56,804 nucleotides of DNA, taken from NCBI GenBank assembly GCA_013423325.1, contig BLJB01000076.1:1-56804 (forward strand). Direction: 5' to 3'. Numbering within the stretch: position 1 is the stretch's first letter; each line of letters begins with the position of its first letter. The notes under the pieces were generated by a model. The model made no database searches. It saw nothing but the letters and a program-made list of their open reading frames with translations, and was not told where the DNA came from. This document shows positions 1 through 11,174 of this stretch, piece by piece. The DNA is from Usnea hakonensis (Eukaryota > Ascomycota > Lecanoromycetes > Lecanorales > Parmeliaceae). Both the position numbers and the translations under genes were made by a program.

Positions 1-138
1 GAAAGCCTCTTTCGGAGCTGTCAAATAATTCGGTTTTGGCCAAGGGGAAGCGACGAGAGCGAGTCCCAAGGAGTCTATTTGGATGTAAGCTATGTGAGAT
101 CTATATATGTAATCATATGGGGTGCTGGAATGAGTATA

Positions 139-1389
139 TCATGGCCATTCCATGTAGATAGATTTGGTGGATTTGGTGTTTTTTTTGGTGGGGGAATGCC
201 AAGCCTTTATTGAACCAGGTTTGCCAATCCATGGGATACCGACCATAGCTGCACTCAACCATTGGCCGTTCACCATATCCAGAAGAACAAACAATGGTCC
301 TACTGCGCCTCCCAATGTTTCGGCGATGCCTTCGCCGATCATGTAGGTCGCAAGCAGCACACCAGCAGTTCGACCGATGGTGACTTCTGCTGTTTCCACC
401 AAACCTGCAGCTCCTCTTTGCCCGAGCGTACCCTCGAATGGAGAGACAGCCGATTTACTCTCTTCTTGGATCGTGGGAAGGGCCCTCGAAGCTGGTGGCG
501 GCAGGCTTTCCATCTCTGCCTGCGTGACGGCGTCCGTGAACCATGCAGTTTGGTCGTATGCTAAGGGGTTTTCTTGTCTTTTGTGCCTTTCCGACAAGGC
601 GTCACTGCCCTGGCTTGTGTTTCGGCTGTCTAGCAACAAAGCTGGCGCGGCTGGATTGGTGACCACGTCAAATACCCGAACCCAGTCATCCGTCGTCGAA
701 TTGCCATTCGGCTGTTGGATTGACCACACGTCGTTGATAGTCTGTGAGTAAATGTCTGAGGAGTCCGTATAATATTCCTCTCCATTGGAGTATATTAAAG
801 CCATTGAGGATTCGACGGGAAGATTCAGAGCACCAAGAAGTCGTTGGACTAGATCGATGCCTGTATTGGGAGTCAAGCCACCACCTCTTCGATAGAGTGG
901 GTTTTGGTTCCATACTTTGGCGAGAAGACCGGTGCCCGTTTGATGATCGATAATGTCCGCATTCGTAAGAGATGTCTGCCCTGTCTGTCTGACATAGCGT
1001 CTCGAATTCGAAACTCCCCAGAACCCGATGGGTTGTCCGCTCTGAGCGACGCCCAAATCAGTCGCTCTGAGTTGCAACTTAGCGTATGTGTTGAACCCTA
1101 CTTCCACTCGCAAGGGTCCATCAACACTTGTGCCAGCTATTTGCAAGCTCGTGTGCAATCCAAATATTGGTTTTCCAGTAATTGATGACACAGCCTTGGC
1201 GTCCATGTCAACGTCTGCGATTATATAGACATCACGCGGCGGTGAAGACGACGCATTTTGTCGGGGATACAAGGGAGTGGGTTGTGGAAGAGCCGCCAGC
1301 GGCGAGATGAGAAAATGTAGAAGAAGGAAGACCAGCTTCACGATGGTGTCTGGGAATAAGCGAATGCCCATGAGGAGCACAGCGGACAC
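139..1389 (-). CDS. Secreted protein of unknown family
   Basis: Open frame of 416 codons without an intron. The second Met (residue 7) is as likely a start as the first. It begins a signal peptide with a Leu/Phe/Val-rich core and a probable cut near residues 33-35 (...PLAA-LPQ). The mature part has several Asn-X-Ser/Thr sites and a dibasic RHKR stretch around residue 270 that could be a Kex2-type cut. Near the C end lies a Gly/Ala-rich hydrophobic stretch (about residues 335-385) followed by a Lys/Ser/Thr-rich tail. The tail may be intron read-through, so the gene could run off the left edge. I do not recognise the family. The C-terminal hydrophobic block loosely recalls the tail of some fungal secreted ADP-ribosyl-like proteins, but the N-terminal catalytic motifs of those are absent, so I assign no function. 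Confidence 0.65.
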   Translation of the reverse strand: MSAVLLMGIRLFPDTIVKLVFLLLHFLISPLAALPQPTPLYPRQNASSSPPRDVYIIADVDMDAKAVSSITGKPIFGLHTSLQIAGTSVDGPLRVEVGFNTYAKLQLRATDLGVAQSGQPIGFWGVSNSRRYVRQTGQTSLTNADIIDHQTGTGLLAKVWNQNPLYRRGGGLTPNTGIDLVQRLLGALNLPVESSMALIYSNGEEYYTDSSDIYSQTINDVWSIQQPNGNSTTDDWVRVFDVVTNPAAPALLLDSRNTSQGSDALSERHKRQENPLAYDQTAWFTDAVTQAEMESLPPPASRALPTIQEESKSAVSPFEGTLGQRGAAGLVETAEVTIGRTAGVLLATYMIGEGIAETLGGAVGPLFVLLDMVNGQWLSAAMVGIPWIGKPGSIKAWHSPTKKNTKSTKSIYMEWP

Positions 1390-1465
1390 TCAGTCCGGGA
1401 GACAGGTTGGGGCAAGGGAGCTTGACAATGCAGGGACATGGGACCGGTCACTATTGTCAAGATAG

Positions 1466-3900
1466 TGGGTAGGCTTGACTTGATCTATGAACCTCACAGA
1501 GATCATATAGCATGCGCGATAAGAGTGGGACTGAGATGAAGTATCCGCAAAATAAAATCTTGCAATGGCAATCAGGCTTGATGACTGGCCGGCAGGATCT
1601 CAGCAATGAGCAGGCTACGCGGTGTGGAGCACCCCTAGATGATGCAATGTTACGGGCGCCTCACCATTACGGCTTACCCAAATAGACACTTCCCCTACAG
1701 AGCCTCGAAGGATGCTTCCTTGCGATACGGGCTACTAGTCCTGAGATAGCACGCTCGATGAAACCTACTGGATGCCAGAGGTTAGGACAGGAGAGATTGG
1801 CTGATCTCCCACTAAGCCCCACGGCTTCACCCACTCATGTGATACCAATCCATGGTACGTAGCAATCATTTTACTACGGGCTACTGCTGCATCCCACCCG
1901 GAAACACGTGTTGCCTAGTCTCTTTCCGCACAAGTCGGAAACCGGCACGGAAAATTTGAGCCCCATGATCAGACAGTTGGTGTGGGGGATCTGTTGAAAC
2001 GAGAGAAGTATCCGATCGATGGCGATGGCGAGGTGGTAGACGTCTATTATCGAGCGCTTCGACAGCTGCAACACGGCTTGCTGCTTATTCGACCCGTTAG
2101 GAGGAGGCTGAGCGCGGCTTGGGGCGGCACGTGAGGGGGTGAGACATGCAACAATTGCGAGATTAGCTGAACTTATATAAGGTACTGATGGATGTGGTTC
2201 ATTACATGACACATAGCCAAATTGAAACGTTTCACAAATGTTACAGCCAAGGATACTTAGTATCGGCAATGAAGTAATATATGCGCCTCCTGCTTACTAA
2301 TCCCACCCTAGGCAAGCTTGTTGACGGAGTGATTGGGCTGACATACATAAGTATTAATGAATACCTAGATATATAGATCAGGTGTACAGAACATGATACT
2401 GTAGAATGAAATGGGCCCCGGAATGAAATGACTCTGGGTCGTTCATCACCGTCAATCGCTTCGAGCGGGCACACACCGACTAATGCCCGAACTATTACAT
2501 ATTAAAACCGGGCTGTTGGCGCCAGAGTCACTTGTTCAAGAGGAGATTTCCTGTTTGGGGATACAAGGGCCCCAGTGAAAGATATCTCTCATTCTCAATC
2601 CTATCCCGTCGTATCAATATGCGCCCTCTCATTCTCATTCCACGCCCAACGAATCAATCACAATGTAGGCTCTGCGCTAAGTCATTTTTCTTCAATTTGT
2701 CTTACGATACAAGCTAGTGCAAGTTTACGATGGAGCATGAGACAATCCAAGACATTGTAGACGAAGGGTCCAGTAGCGGACCACGCATGCACGGCGAAGA
2801 CATCGAAGATTTTCTCGATCGCTTTACCAGTAACGATGAGTGTCATCACAACCCTCGAACTCTGGCTCTCATATTCACTCAACCATTTAATCTCCATCTT
2901 CCTGTCGCTTTCCTGGCGTTAGGCATCGCTGATAGAGCTGACAAAAAAATCTGAGGAGTGCATGGCCATTTTCATAGCTCCTGATATCTTAATCAACTAC
3001 GAGGCCTCATGGGCGTCGCTCGTCTGACCGTTATCAACGAGAGAACAGTCTAAAACATTTACAGAGCAATTCAATGTGACCGATATGAACTCGTCGTTTA
3101 GGAAAGAAGCAAACTGTTGGCGGCACAACCCTAGGTGGGGATGCTAAAGCTCTGCCCTCCCTGTCATAGCCTCACGAATTCAATGACTCTACAAGTCAGG
3201 GCAAAGAGCTCACAAGGTGGTGCAATGACAAGGAGCGTTCTACCATTGGGGAACTCGACTTTTTTGAAAGAGCTGTGTTTTGAGATTCACGTGGACCGTG
3301 GAAATCAACTGGTATAAATCCACGGACCATGGCAGCAGCATGCACATCATGGAGTCTCACCTGGTGTACCAATGTAGGGGCCTTAAAGAAGCTGGTCTTA
3401 TGTCAGGCATAGTTCCTGCCGCGATTCGCAACACGTCCCAGGTCATGTACCGTACTCAAGAGCAAATTGTCTGTCAGGACTGGGTCGAGGTTTCTACCCG
3501 GACGAGAGCGAGTTCTCTCTACCGGCTCCATATCCACTCAAGATCTAGAAGCCAAGAGTATTCGATGCCGCTTATTGTTCCTGCTATTGGAAACCCGTGT
3601 ACGCTATACTGTATCTATACTCAGACCTGCAATGATAATGGCTTTGCGGCCTCGGGATACAGTAACAATGTCATTCTATTGCGGATGAGATTCCACCTCC
3701 CGGGCCGCATCATTGCTTCACTGTTCTTGTAACATTTATTAAGGAATGTCAATGACAACACATTCGCGCCATCGGCACAATCAAGAAGCCGACTTCATCG
3801 ATAGCATCAACGCATTTCAAAGCATGAGAGACTTCTCCCGATGGAAACTATCACGCAATGCCTCTTGGCCGACCCACAAATATCTACACCAATCTTTCGA
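1466..3900. other. Intergenic, no gene recognised
   Basis: About 2.4 kb with only short open frames on both strands (the longest about 150 codons at 3280-3732). None has a recognisable motif, signal peptide or splice-linked continuation. It probably holds promoter sequence for the flanking genes and unrecognised non-coding DNA. Confidence 0.5.
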
Positions 3901-3903
3901 CTT

Positions 3904-4278
3904 GCATCCATAAACACGATCAACATTACTATCGCTCAAGCTTCCAGCGGCTTTCTTGCCATGTACCTCTCCGCAATCCGCCACACTCGCAAACGCTAAG
4001 CTGTCGCTCTCTCCCGCAACCCCAATCCCTTGCTTACGGCCAAGTGTATTGAAGTCCATCCAGCCTCCCACACCAACCATGCGTCCATCATGACCACTTT
4101 CTGCGAAGTCCACACCGAGTTTAGCATTTTCGGCTGCAACTCGGATGCAGTCCGTCATACACAGCTTGCAATCACTGCTGCAGCGAAAGAAGCGTGCGTG
4201 AAACGATTCGAACCCAGCGAGTACGCCATTAGGGAATATGGGGACTGGGACTTCTATGCTGGAACGCTACTGATGTGA
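3904..4278 (+). pseudogene. NmrA-like / isoflavone-reductase-like pseudogene fragment
   Basis: The + frame through 4030-4278 can be extended upstream to about 3904 across a single in-frame TAA (3997-3999). It reads like the N-terminal 120 residues of an NmrA-type NAD(P)-binding Rossmann protein: a beta strand INITIAQASSGFL (decayed GGxGxxG nucleotide loop), a LLSRNP-like stretch (here ALSRNP), a ST(V)FG-like strand, then AAKEACVKRFEPSEYA, which matches the family signature AAKxAGVKRFxPSE, and a DWDFYAG block. The frame stops at 4276-4278, where the family normally continues for about 180 more residues. The internal stop, the damaged glycine loop and the missing C half indicate a dead copy. 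A spliced gene with an unusual exon is less likely. Confidence 0.6.
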
Positions 4279-4280
4279 GC

Positions 4281-5131
4281 GGCCACAAAAGACATCGGGA
4301 ATGTAGTATACATGGTTGATCTACAGTGTCTTCATGAATACACTGAGTACAGGTACGCCAAACAGGGCGTTTGAAGCGCTAGGCGGCTTACTCCCGTAGA
4401 CTTTTCGTCATTAGTATGAAAGCTAGGACCGCCGATCTCCCTAGCGACACCGATAGGAAACAGATATTTACGACAACGCAGGATTTTGGAAAAGTTGTGG
4501 CTGCCACGTTGGACTTGGAGAGGTGTGAAGAAGAAATGAATATGGTTGGGGAAACCATAAGCTAGAACGTAGTAGTTGCCGCCATCGAAAATTTCACGGG
4601 AAGATGTTGTGTCGGTGAAAAAGAAAAGCTCTGACGAGGAATCGAAAAAACTGGTCAAAGACGAGGAAGGAACGAGGTCCTACAACCAAGCGAATCTGTA
4701 TCGCCCCCATTCCTACGCAATGACGGGACCAGCACTACATAGAAGCTGAACCCACAAGTCAGACCTCGGAATATCGAACAATCCTCACAGAAATACCACA
4801 ACGGCGCAAAATCGAGAGAACCTGCACGGGCGCCGAACAACATCCAAGCGAAACCCTTCACAATCCTCTGCAAAGCGAGCACTAAACCCAGTAATTGCTC
4901 TGATCCCGAAGCTGATACAGGCAAATTCACATTCACGAGTCTGTGCAATTCTGCCTGCGAGTCGCGACAACTTCCTGCATAGCCGCCAACGGTAAGGTCC
5001 GGGCGCGGCGCTCGAGGCGCGAGGGACAAAGCGCTCCAAGATTTTATAAGAGCGTCGATGCTTCATTCCTTTTTCTTGATCGATATTGGCACGTTTAACA
5101 CATTATTATACACTGGGATTTTCGAAGTCAC
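4281..5131. other. Intergenic, no gene recognised
   Basis: Overlapping minus-strand frames of 93-124 codons lie here, but none has a recognisable motif. This may be upstream sequence of the secreted protein gene that begins near 5166. Confidence 0.4.
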
Positions 5132-5165
5132 GTGAGGCGTCTTTCAGCTTTCTCCCCATCCACGA

Positions 5166-5753
5166 ATGAGAACGAGAATGACAAAATCCATGCATCAAGC
5201 TCTCGCATCTACCCTATCATTATCCCTCTACCTTCTCGCCCTCATCCCATCCATCACATCGGCATCCATTCTCCTCCTCCCTCCATCCTCAAACACCACC
5301 ACCACCACCCCCCTCACCCTCCACCCCCCCACCAACCTCACCATCCCAGAAGGCCAAATCCGCTGCATCGTCCGTTACCCCCACCCCCTCGCCCCCATCG
5401 ACCTCCCCACCTGCCAACCCACTATCGACCGCCTCCTCAGCTACCCCTGGACCAACACCCGGCGCACCTACACTTTCCCGCCCAGCCGTCCCGAAGAGGT
5501 CCAATCCATACAAATAAGCGACGGCGATTGCGCTATTAGTCTTGGTCGGCGGGCGCCAATGGGGTCGATTGCGATTTCGCTGAGGGAGATTGTGACGAGC
5601 GTGATTAGGGTTTTGACGGTTTGTAGGGGGTTTGGGGAGGGGGGGTTGCAGGTTGTAGATCCGCCGTGGTGGAAGTGGATTGTTGTTGTGGAGGGGGGAG
5701 TTCGGGAGATGGGGGCGTTGGTGGAGGGGAGGAGTAGTCAAGATGCTCAGTAA
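5166..5753 (+). CDS. Small secreted cysteine protein
   Basis: Intronless frame of 195 codons. Residues 1-33 form a signal peptide with a Leu/Ser-rich core. Mature Cys residues fall in the motifs QIRC, PTCQ, DGDCA and TVCRG, giving four cysteines that could pair. This layout (an early Cys pair, a GDCxIxL-like block, then a late helical Cys and a short beta tail) is common in a widespread but uncharacterised class of fungal secreted proteins. The codons near the N end are extremely C-rich (Thr/Pro/His tracts) and the second half is G-rich on the same strand, so neighbouring frames are also open. I prefer this frame because it alone has the signal peptide and paired cysteines. Function unknown; an extracellular or effector-like role is possible only by analogy. 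Confidence 0.6.
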   Translation: MRTRMTKSMHQALASTLSLSLYLLALIPSITSASILLLPPSSNTTTTTPLTLHPPTNLTIPEGQIRCIVRYPHPLAPIDLPTCQPTIDRLLSYPWTNTRRTYTFPPSRPEEVQSIQISDGDCAISLGRRAPMGSIAISLREIVTSVIRVLTVCRGFGEGGLQVVDPPWWKWIVVVEGGVREMGALVEGRSSQDAQ

Positions 5754-5999
5754 GGCTCGTGTTCGTTGCAAAGACTGGTGTTGGGCGATAAAGAACCGCT
5801 CCTCTTCACAGGAAATCTGGTCCGATAGCCTCTGGCAATTGCATAAAAAATCTTAGTGAGAAAGTCTTTAAAACGAAAGCCTCAACTTGAGCATGTATAA
5901 TTAGCAGTATGGATCAGACGCCTACCGAAGACCAGCACATTGAGGCGAAAAGTGGAGTTGATTGGTACGACATTTAAAAATGAAGGAATACTGGTGCCG

Positions 6000-7310
6000 C
6001 TCCTTACTATAATCAATTAGTCACCATTGACTGTTCCACATTCTGGAACATATAAGACTTAGCGATACTTGATCGATCGAGCCGGGCTGGTACAGCGGTG
6101 GGACGACGGACGGTCTCTCCATGAAAACTCTTTGAAAAATATCGAAGGCTCTCTCAAAATCGTCAGACGACCACCAACATCGAAGGCGAGACGTACAGGT
6201 TCGGCAGGCATGCTTTAGTTTCAAGCTCAAATGTACCTACACTCCGAAGAAGGGCTCGGATGGCGCTTGCTAGAGCACCCATCGCCACAAGTCGAACTTA
6301 GCGATACGGGTTTTTTCCAGTCAACTCGCGGTTCTAAACGAACCAGTGTTGAATCCACTTAAAACGACTGATGCTTTGGACTTTGCAGCCTAGTTCTTTC
6401 CCATTCCAGTAGAGCATGCTTCTCTGTCACGCATTTGTTGAGCCAGGCATCCCTTGTTATTGTGGTTTTTCTCAAAGCCTCCATACTGTCTGCAGCCTTT
6501 GCGGTCTTCATCCTCTTCCCTAAGTTTTTAACATTGCTCCACCAAGTGGTCCTTCCCACAAGGCAGTTTCGTTGAGCTCTGGCACCCTCTCGTCCCGTTC
6601 ACAATTCATGGCCGGCGTGGAAAGAGACTACCAGTGCCTCCAGGCATCCGTGGGTAAAGGGGCCAAGTTTCATGGCGAAGAAAGCCCAGAAATGGGTCTC
6701 CTTCCCTTCTTTCAATGTGGCATGACAGAAGATGAGGTTGCACTCAGATATAAATCCTAGATATGCGGAGGCGAGCCACTGGTTCTAGCTAGCCAGCAGT
6801 CCCGTTTGAGAAATATTGTACCAATAGGTATTACTGAAAAGGCGGACAAGTAGGGTCTCATGATAGAAAATTTTGACAGCTTCAGAGGATGGCACACTGA
6901 AAGTTAATACTGAAGCGAGGCCAAACTTTCGCCCTTTATGACTCCTAGCGGTGTAGTCAAGCTGCCCGTAACTTAGACCTTGGTACTTGCTCAGCTTACA
7001 CAGCTCAAGTCTTCATCATAGAATCTGGTATCTTCGGTCCGGGGCAGGTGCTTGTAGATGCCATTGCGTATTCCTACAGGCAATCGGTAGGTGAAAAAGG
7101 ACCCAATGATATCACGCGCAGCGATTCTTGAGCAAATGTCGTGACTTGGAGTGTGGGTCAATCGGAAGTCGTAGGAGATGTAGAGACTTTTGGGATCTAG
7201 GATATAGAGGTCCCAGGGCTCAGACGTGTAATCTGGTGGCTCCAGCATCCTTCCTCGGAGAATCTCAGCGACCGCAAGATCTCACTCCGTGTAATCCATG
7301 TCGAACTTGA
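6000..7310 (-). pseudogene. Possible decayed F-box-like gene
   Basis: On the minus strand several short frames look coding but do not join. Around 7080-7050 the peptide YRLPVGIRNGIYKHL resembles the LPxEIRNxIYxxLL opening of fungal F-box-like proteins. Around 6880-6800 the peptide SSEAVKIFYHETLLVRLFSN continues in the style of that family. Near 6200-6130 a stretch ends in DFERAFDIFQR. Stops or frame changes separate all three, and two in-frame stops lie just upstream (near 7275 and 7318). I read this as remnants of one or two dead genes. The family assignment rests on short motifs and is weak. Confidence 0.3.
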
Positions 7311-7469
7311 TGAGCTAGAGGCGGCATTCAGAGAAGTGGATGTGCAATTCGAGTGGGTCTTGCCAGCTCTCTTCACGGACAGACCGATTGGAAAACGGCT
7401 ATATGAGTGACAGAAAGCCGACGCCGGCAGATTGAGGAATCTGCAGCACTTGAACATACTTAAGCCAAC

Positions 7470-8990
7470 AGCCTAGATACGTTTTCAATTTATGCAGTGT
7501 TGAAGTAGAGTACCTTGTCAAAATCTTACCACATTAAGACGTCCAGGACCTTTCTCCGAAGTCAAGATAAACGAGATGCCTGAGCTCATCTTCGCTTCAT
7601 GCTGCCATCTTCCCATGGATCAAAGGTGTACAGTGCTGAAAAACAAGAAGACTATCAACAGGTCAAATGCATCCCCAGCACCTTACAATGCCAAGCTAGA
7701 CAACAATCCATTCGCCAGACCCTCTCAGGATCTAGCCCAACGGCAGGCTCCTAACCATTCTCCCAAACACACCCCTGAATAACTCAGCATCACCACCCCC
7801 TCCACCATCTTCACCCTCACCCACCCTTCCGACCCATCGGCTCCCTCCCCACTACCCACCTTATCACACTCGCACTCGCTACGAACCCCAACACCAATAA
7901 CGCGAAACCAGTTTCTCAACCTCATCCCCTATCCGCCCCCTAAAACCCAACCATTTTCCCCCTCCGTTTGCCCCCCCCTACCCATTCTAGCACTCGAACA
8001 TCCTATCAATAACCCGCGTCATGGACACCACACTCTCCATCCCTCCCTCCCATAAAACTCTCACCTCCACCCTTCCAATATATCCGAACCTCCGTAAGTA
8101 CGTAGCCCCCACCAAAGCGCGCTATGCGTAAATGAGCGTATCCGGGTGCTAAAGGGCTGAGAAAGGGGGATTGTGTTTCTGAAAGGGGGGAGTTATATGG
8201 AAGTGGAGGGAGGGGTGGAGGATGAGATTGGATTCGTAGAGAATTTCTTTGAGAGGGCGCTTTGGGTCGTGGTCGCTTGTGGATAGATGGACACACACAG
8301 CGATAGGGAGAGAAAAGAAGAGGCAATTTCTCCCCAATCTCACTCCTTCATCCGAAAAGGAGGTGCGACACTTCACACCTCCGTTCCATCTCCCCGTATT
8401 CTCTACTAATCATTGAACCAAGCTCGATCCGCAAGAACAACCCGCACGTGCGCTTTTGATTTGCGTACTCATTTCGCGAGGGAGATTTGGCGCGCGGAGG
8501 CGCTGGTGACTTCTAAACGCAAGTGTTTTCTATTTGGGGAATAAGGAAAGGGATGAGATTGATTGTATTGTTTGCCGTTGACGCAAGGGGAGGAGGATGA
8601 GTGTCGTTTTCGGGGTGGTGGGGAGTGAGGGTGGGTGGGTTGTTGGGTGATGAGGGAGTTGGAAGGGGGGAAAGGGGGGATTCATACATTGAGTTGAGGA
8701 CGACTCATAGAGGATACACGAGGAATGTTGCGGCGTGCAGTAGGATGTGAAGAGGAATCAAGAAAAAGGGCAAATCAGTCTGTAATCTTTTTAAGTATAA
8801 GACAAGTGCGACACGGTGACATTTGATTTGAGCTTTTCCCAAATACACGGCCTCTGACGATACCTTTTTTTCACCAATTCTTCGAAGAACGATAGAAAAG
8901 CAGGCCTATCAACTTTGGAGACCTTATCCGGTATCCTGGAATCAGTATAGTATGTGACTGCCAACAGTCTTTATAACATCAATCATGCAA
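7470..8990. other. Intergenic with strong pyrimidine/purine strand asymmetry
   Basis: No gene recognised. About 7780-8060 is C/T-rich on the + strand, and 8150-8700 switches to G/A-rich with long G runs. The open frames here are low-complexity shadows of this composition. The right end is the 3' flank of malate dehydrogenase. Confidence 0.5.
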
Positions 8991-8996
8991 TCCTGT

Positions 8997-10309
8997 TTAT
9001 GGATTCGATTTGACAAACTCGACACCTGCACGCAAATGTCAGTCTTCGTAGGCTTTCAGAAAGGGTTCAGTCGTGGGGCAAGCAACTTGCCTTTCCCAAT
9101 GTTGGTCTTTAGATCCTTCAAGGCAACATCCAGCATTTCCTTTTCCTTTGGCGTGATCTTGCCCACCTCATGAATCTTTTCCACACCATTTGGTCCAAGT
9201 TCCACCTTTGAGGCGAAGAAATCAACGCCTTGGCCCTTGTACAGAGGGCTGTCAACAAACGTGGGCTCCACAACGCCCTTCTCTCCTTGTGCAGCCTTAA
9301 GCAAGCTTTCGGCAAAGCGAGCACCAGCCATAGCCATTGAAAGCGTAGCTGATCCAGCACCATCTTTTGCCTTGACGACCTCGTCGCCACCAAATTGCAC
9401 CCTGTAAACAAAGTCATCCAGCTCCTTGCCTTGAAGGCTGTAACCCGCTTGGCTCAGCAATGGCACGATGGTTGCACCTGAGTGGCCCCCTACAACAGTT
9501 ATATTCTCGTCCGCGGGATCTGTGCCTTTGAATTGCGAGATAAATCGGCTAGCGCGCACCACATCAAGGGTTGTGACACCGAACAGGCGCTTTGGATTGT
9601 AGGTCCCTTTCGACTTGAAAATCTCAGCACAAATGGGCACAGTGCTGTTGACAGGATTTGATATCACGAGAACGTTTGCGTCAGGGGCGGCGTCTGCGAC
9701 GGCTTTTGCGAGGTCACGGACGATGGACGCGTTGGTGTTGAAGAGGTCTACAAATTGAGGCTGTCAGGAGACATCGCAGGAATATATAAGCCCAGATAGG
9801 AGGCTCAGAGCAAGGAGATTTACCGTCACGGGTCATGCCAGGCTTCCGGGGCACACCTGCCGGGATGAGGACGATTTCTGCGCCGGTAAGAGCTGATTTT
9901 AGGCCGTTGGCATCAGGTTGGTAGCCGGTAACGACGCTCTTGGTATTGATGTGACCAATGTCGGCGGCAACACCTGCACCCAGATCAGCGGTAACGTTGG
10001 TCAGACAGCTGATCTTGCTGACCTGGTCCGCCTTTGATATCATATAGAGCAAGCTCGGTGACGCGCGGGTTCAATTTCATCAGCAAGGACAGTGGCTGTC
10101 CAATTCCTCCGGCACCACCAAGAACGGTAACCTTAGATGCCTAGCATGTACTGTCAGTACCATCGCGACCTTAGGTGGATTGAGCTGCCGGAATTGAGGC
10201 TCGAGGAGCAGTAGGAGCTTCTTACTTGTCTGACTGTAGCTGAGAAAGCTCTTCTCTGGCAGGCGCCGAGTACAGGCCTTGCGGCAAGCATAGTTCTTGA
10301 GGTCAGCAT
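8997..10309 (-). CDS. Mitochondrial malate dehydrogenase (NAD)
   Basis: Oxidises malate to oxaloacetate with NAD+ in the citric acid cycle. Exons read from the minus strand: 10309-10226, 10140-10023, 9973-9824, 9747-9091 and 9025-8997, giving 345 residues as expected for the fungal mitochondrial form. Residues 1-28 are a mitochondrial presequence rich in Arg, Ala and Ser. The nucleotide loop GGAGGIG is at 36-42. The active-site loop reads AGVPRKPGMTRDD and the catalytic His lies in VVGGHSGA. Introns 1-3 are GT-AG (85, 49 and 76 bp). Intron 4 (9026-9090, 65 bp) starts GCAAGT and ends CAG. Removing it gives the family C terminus GKGVEFVKSNP; without splicing the frame instead ends in LLAPRLNPF at 9056. 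The family match makes the GC-AG model the better one. Confidence 0.95.
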
Positions 10310-10538
10310 GATTTACACAGGAACACCGAGCTAGAATTGGGTGGAGGAACTGCGAATGTGGAATGCGGTCAAATGGATGGTAGATGCAATGAGAAAGCAA
10401 AAATCGGCGCTCGGCATTTTCGCAAGTGGCGCTATGCCAAAACGACACTAGCGGCAAAATCTCAAGACCGACCACAATCCTTTCATCACTCATATTACGA
10501 CTCCGCACCTTGTGCGTGAACGGGATTTTTTGGTAACC

Positions 10539-10543
10539 ATTGG
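10539..10543 (-). promoter_or_regulatory. CCAAT box upstream of malate dehydrogenase
   Basis: CCAAT on the minus strand, about 230 bp upstream of the malate dehydrogenase ATG, inside a short imperfect palindrome. CCAAT boxes bind the HAP/CBF complex that controls many respiratory genes in fungi. Position and motif only; a pentamer occurs often by chance. Confidence 0.25.
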
Positions 10544-11174
10544 TTCATGCGGATCTTGAGTTATGCTACGTCTGAAACCAGAAATCCGTCATAAGTCGAT
10601 AGTGCCATCTATCGCAGCAATTGGGCTAAACCTCATACTTGTCGAATTCGCTGGATGCGAGGCCGAAATAACACAGTCAGTGTGAGGTGACACTTTACTG
10701 AACAGGATGATGGGATTACCATCGGAAAAGCGCCGTATGACAGTATTGTTGGATAGGTGTAGTTGTCTCCTACCTGCATTCTCCTACCTGCCACACTATG
10801 GACAAATCCGCCATCACCGCTGTGATTTGGACCTCATGAAAGACATGGTAAGTAAAGCTCGGGCTATACTTGGTAGGATTATCCGTCTACATTGTGTAAA
10901 GGAATATGTTCTGGGAGGCACTGGCTTTAGATAGAGGCTGTCGCTTGCGGCAATATTCCACGTGTTTCGCAGCAAAGTGATCTTTCCGACGTTTCAAGCA
11001 CCCAACGTCATTACATGCTGTTAGCCGACTAATCGGACCTACCTTATTTATGCGTCTGGTCTCAACAGCTACTTTTGCTCAGCTTCCTTCACGGAAATAC
11101 TTCCCTAATAAAAGGGAAAAGACGGCAATCTGATGTCTGCTTTACTTACGCCGTTCGGATGTGTGCTCTAAATC
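10544..11174. other. Intergenic between divergent genes
   Basis: About 630 bp between the CCAAT box upstream of malate dehydrogenase (-) and the start of the secreted metalloprotease-like gene (+). No coding sequence recognised; it should carry both promoters. Confidence 0.5.

Noticed and set aside
3280..3732. 150-codon + frame
   Set aside because: No motif, signal peptide or hydrophobic pattern; consistent with chance in a long intergenic stretch.
5289..5771. Minus frame of 160 codons (and a + frame at 5132-5539) over the small secreted protein
   Set aside because: Pro/His/Gly low-complexity shadows of the C-rich coding strand; no signal peptide or motif.
9056..9667. Malate dehydrogenase ending at the TGA at 9056
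   Set aside because: The tail LLAPRLNPF does not fit the family; a GC-AG intron restores the conserved end at 8997.
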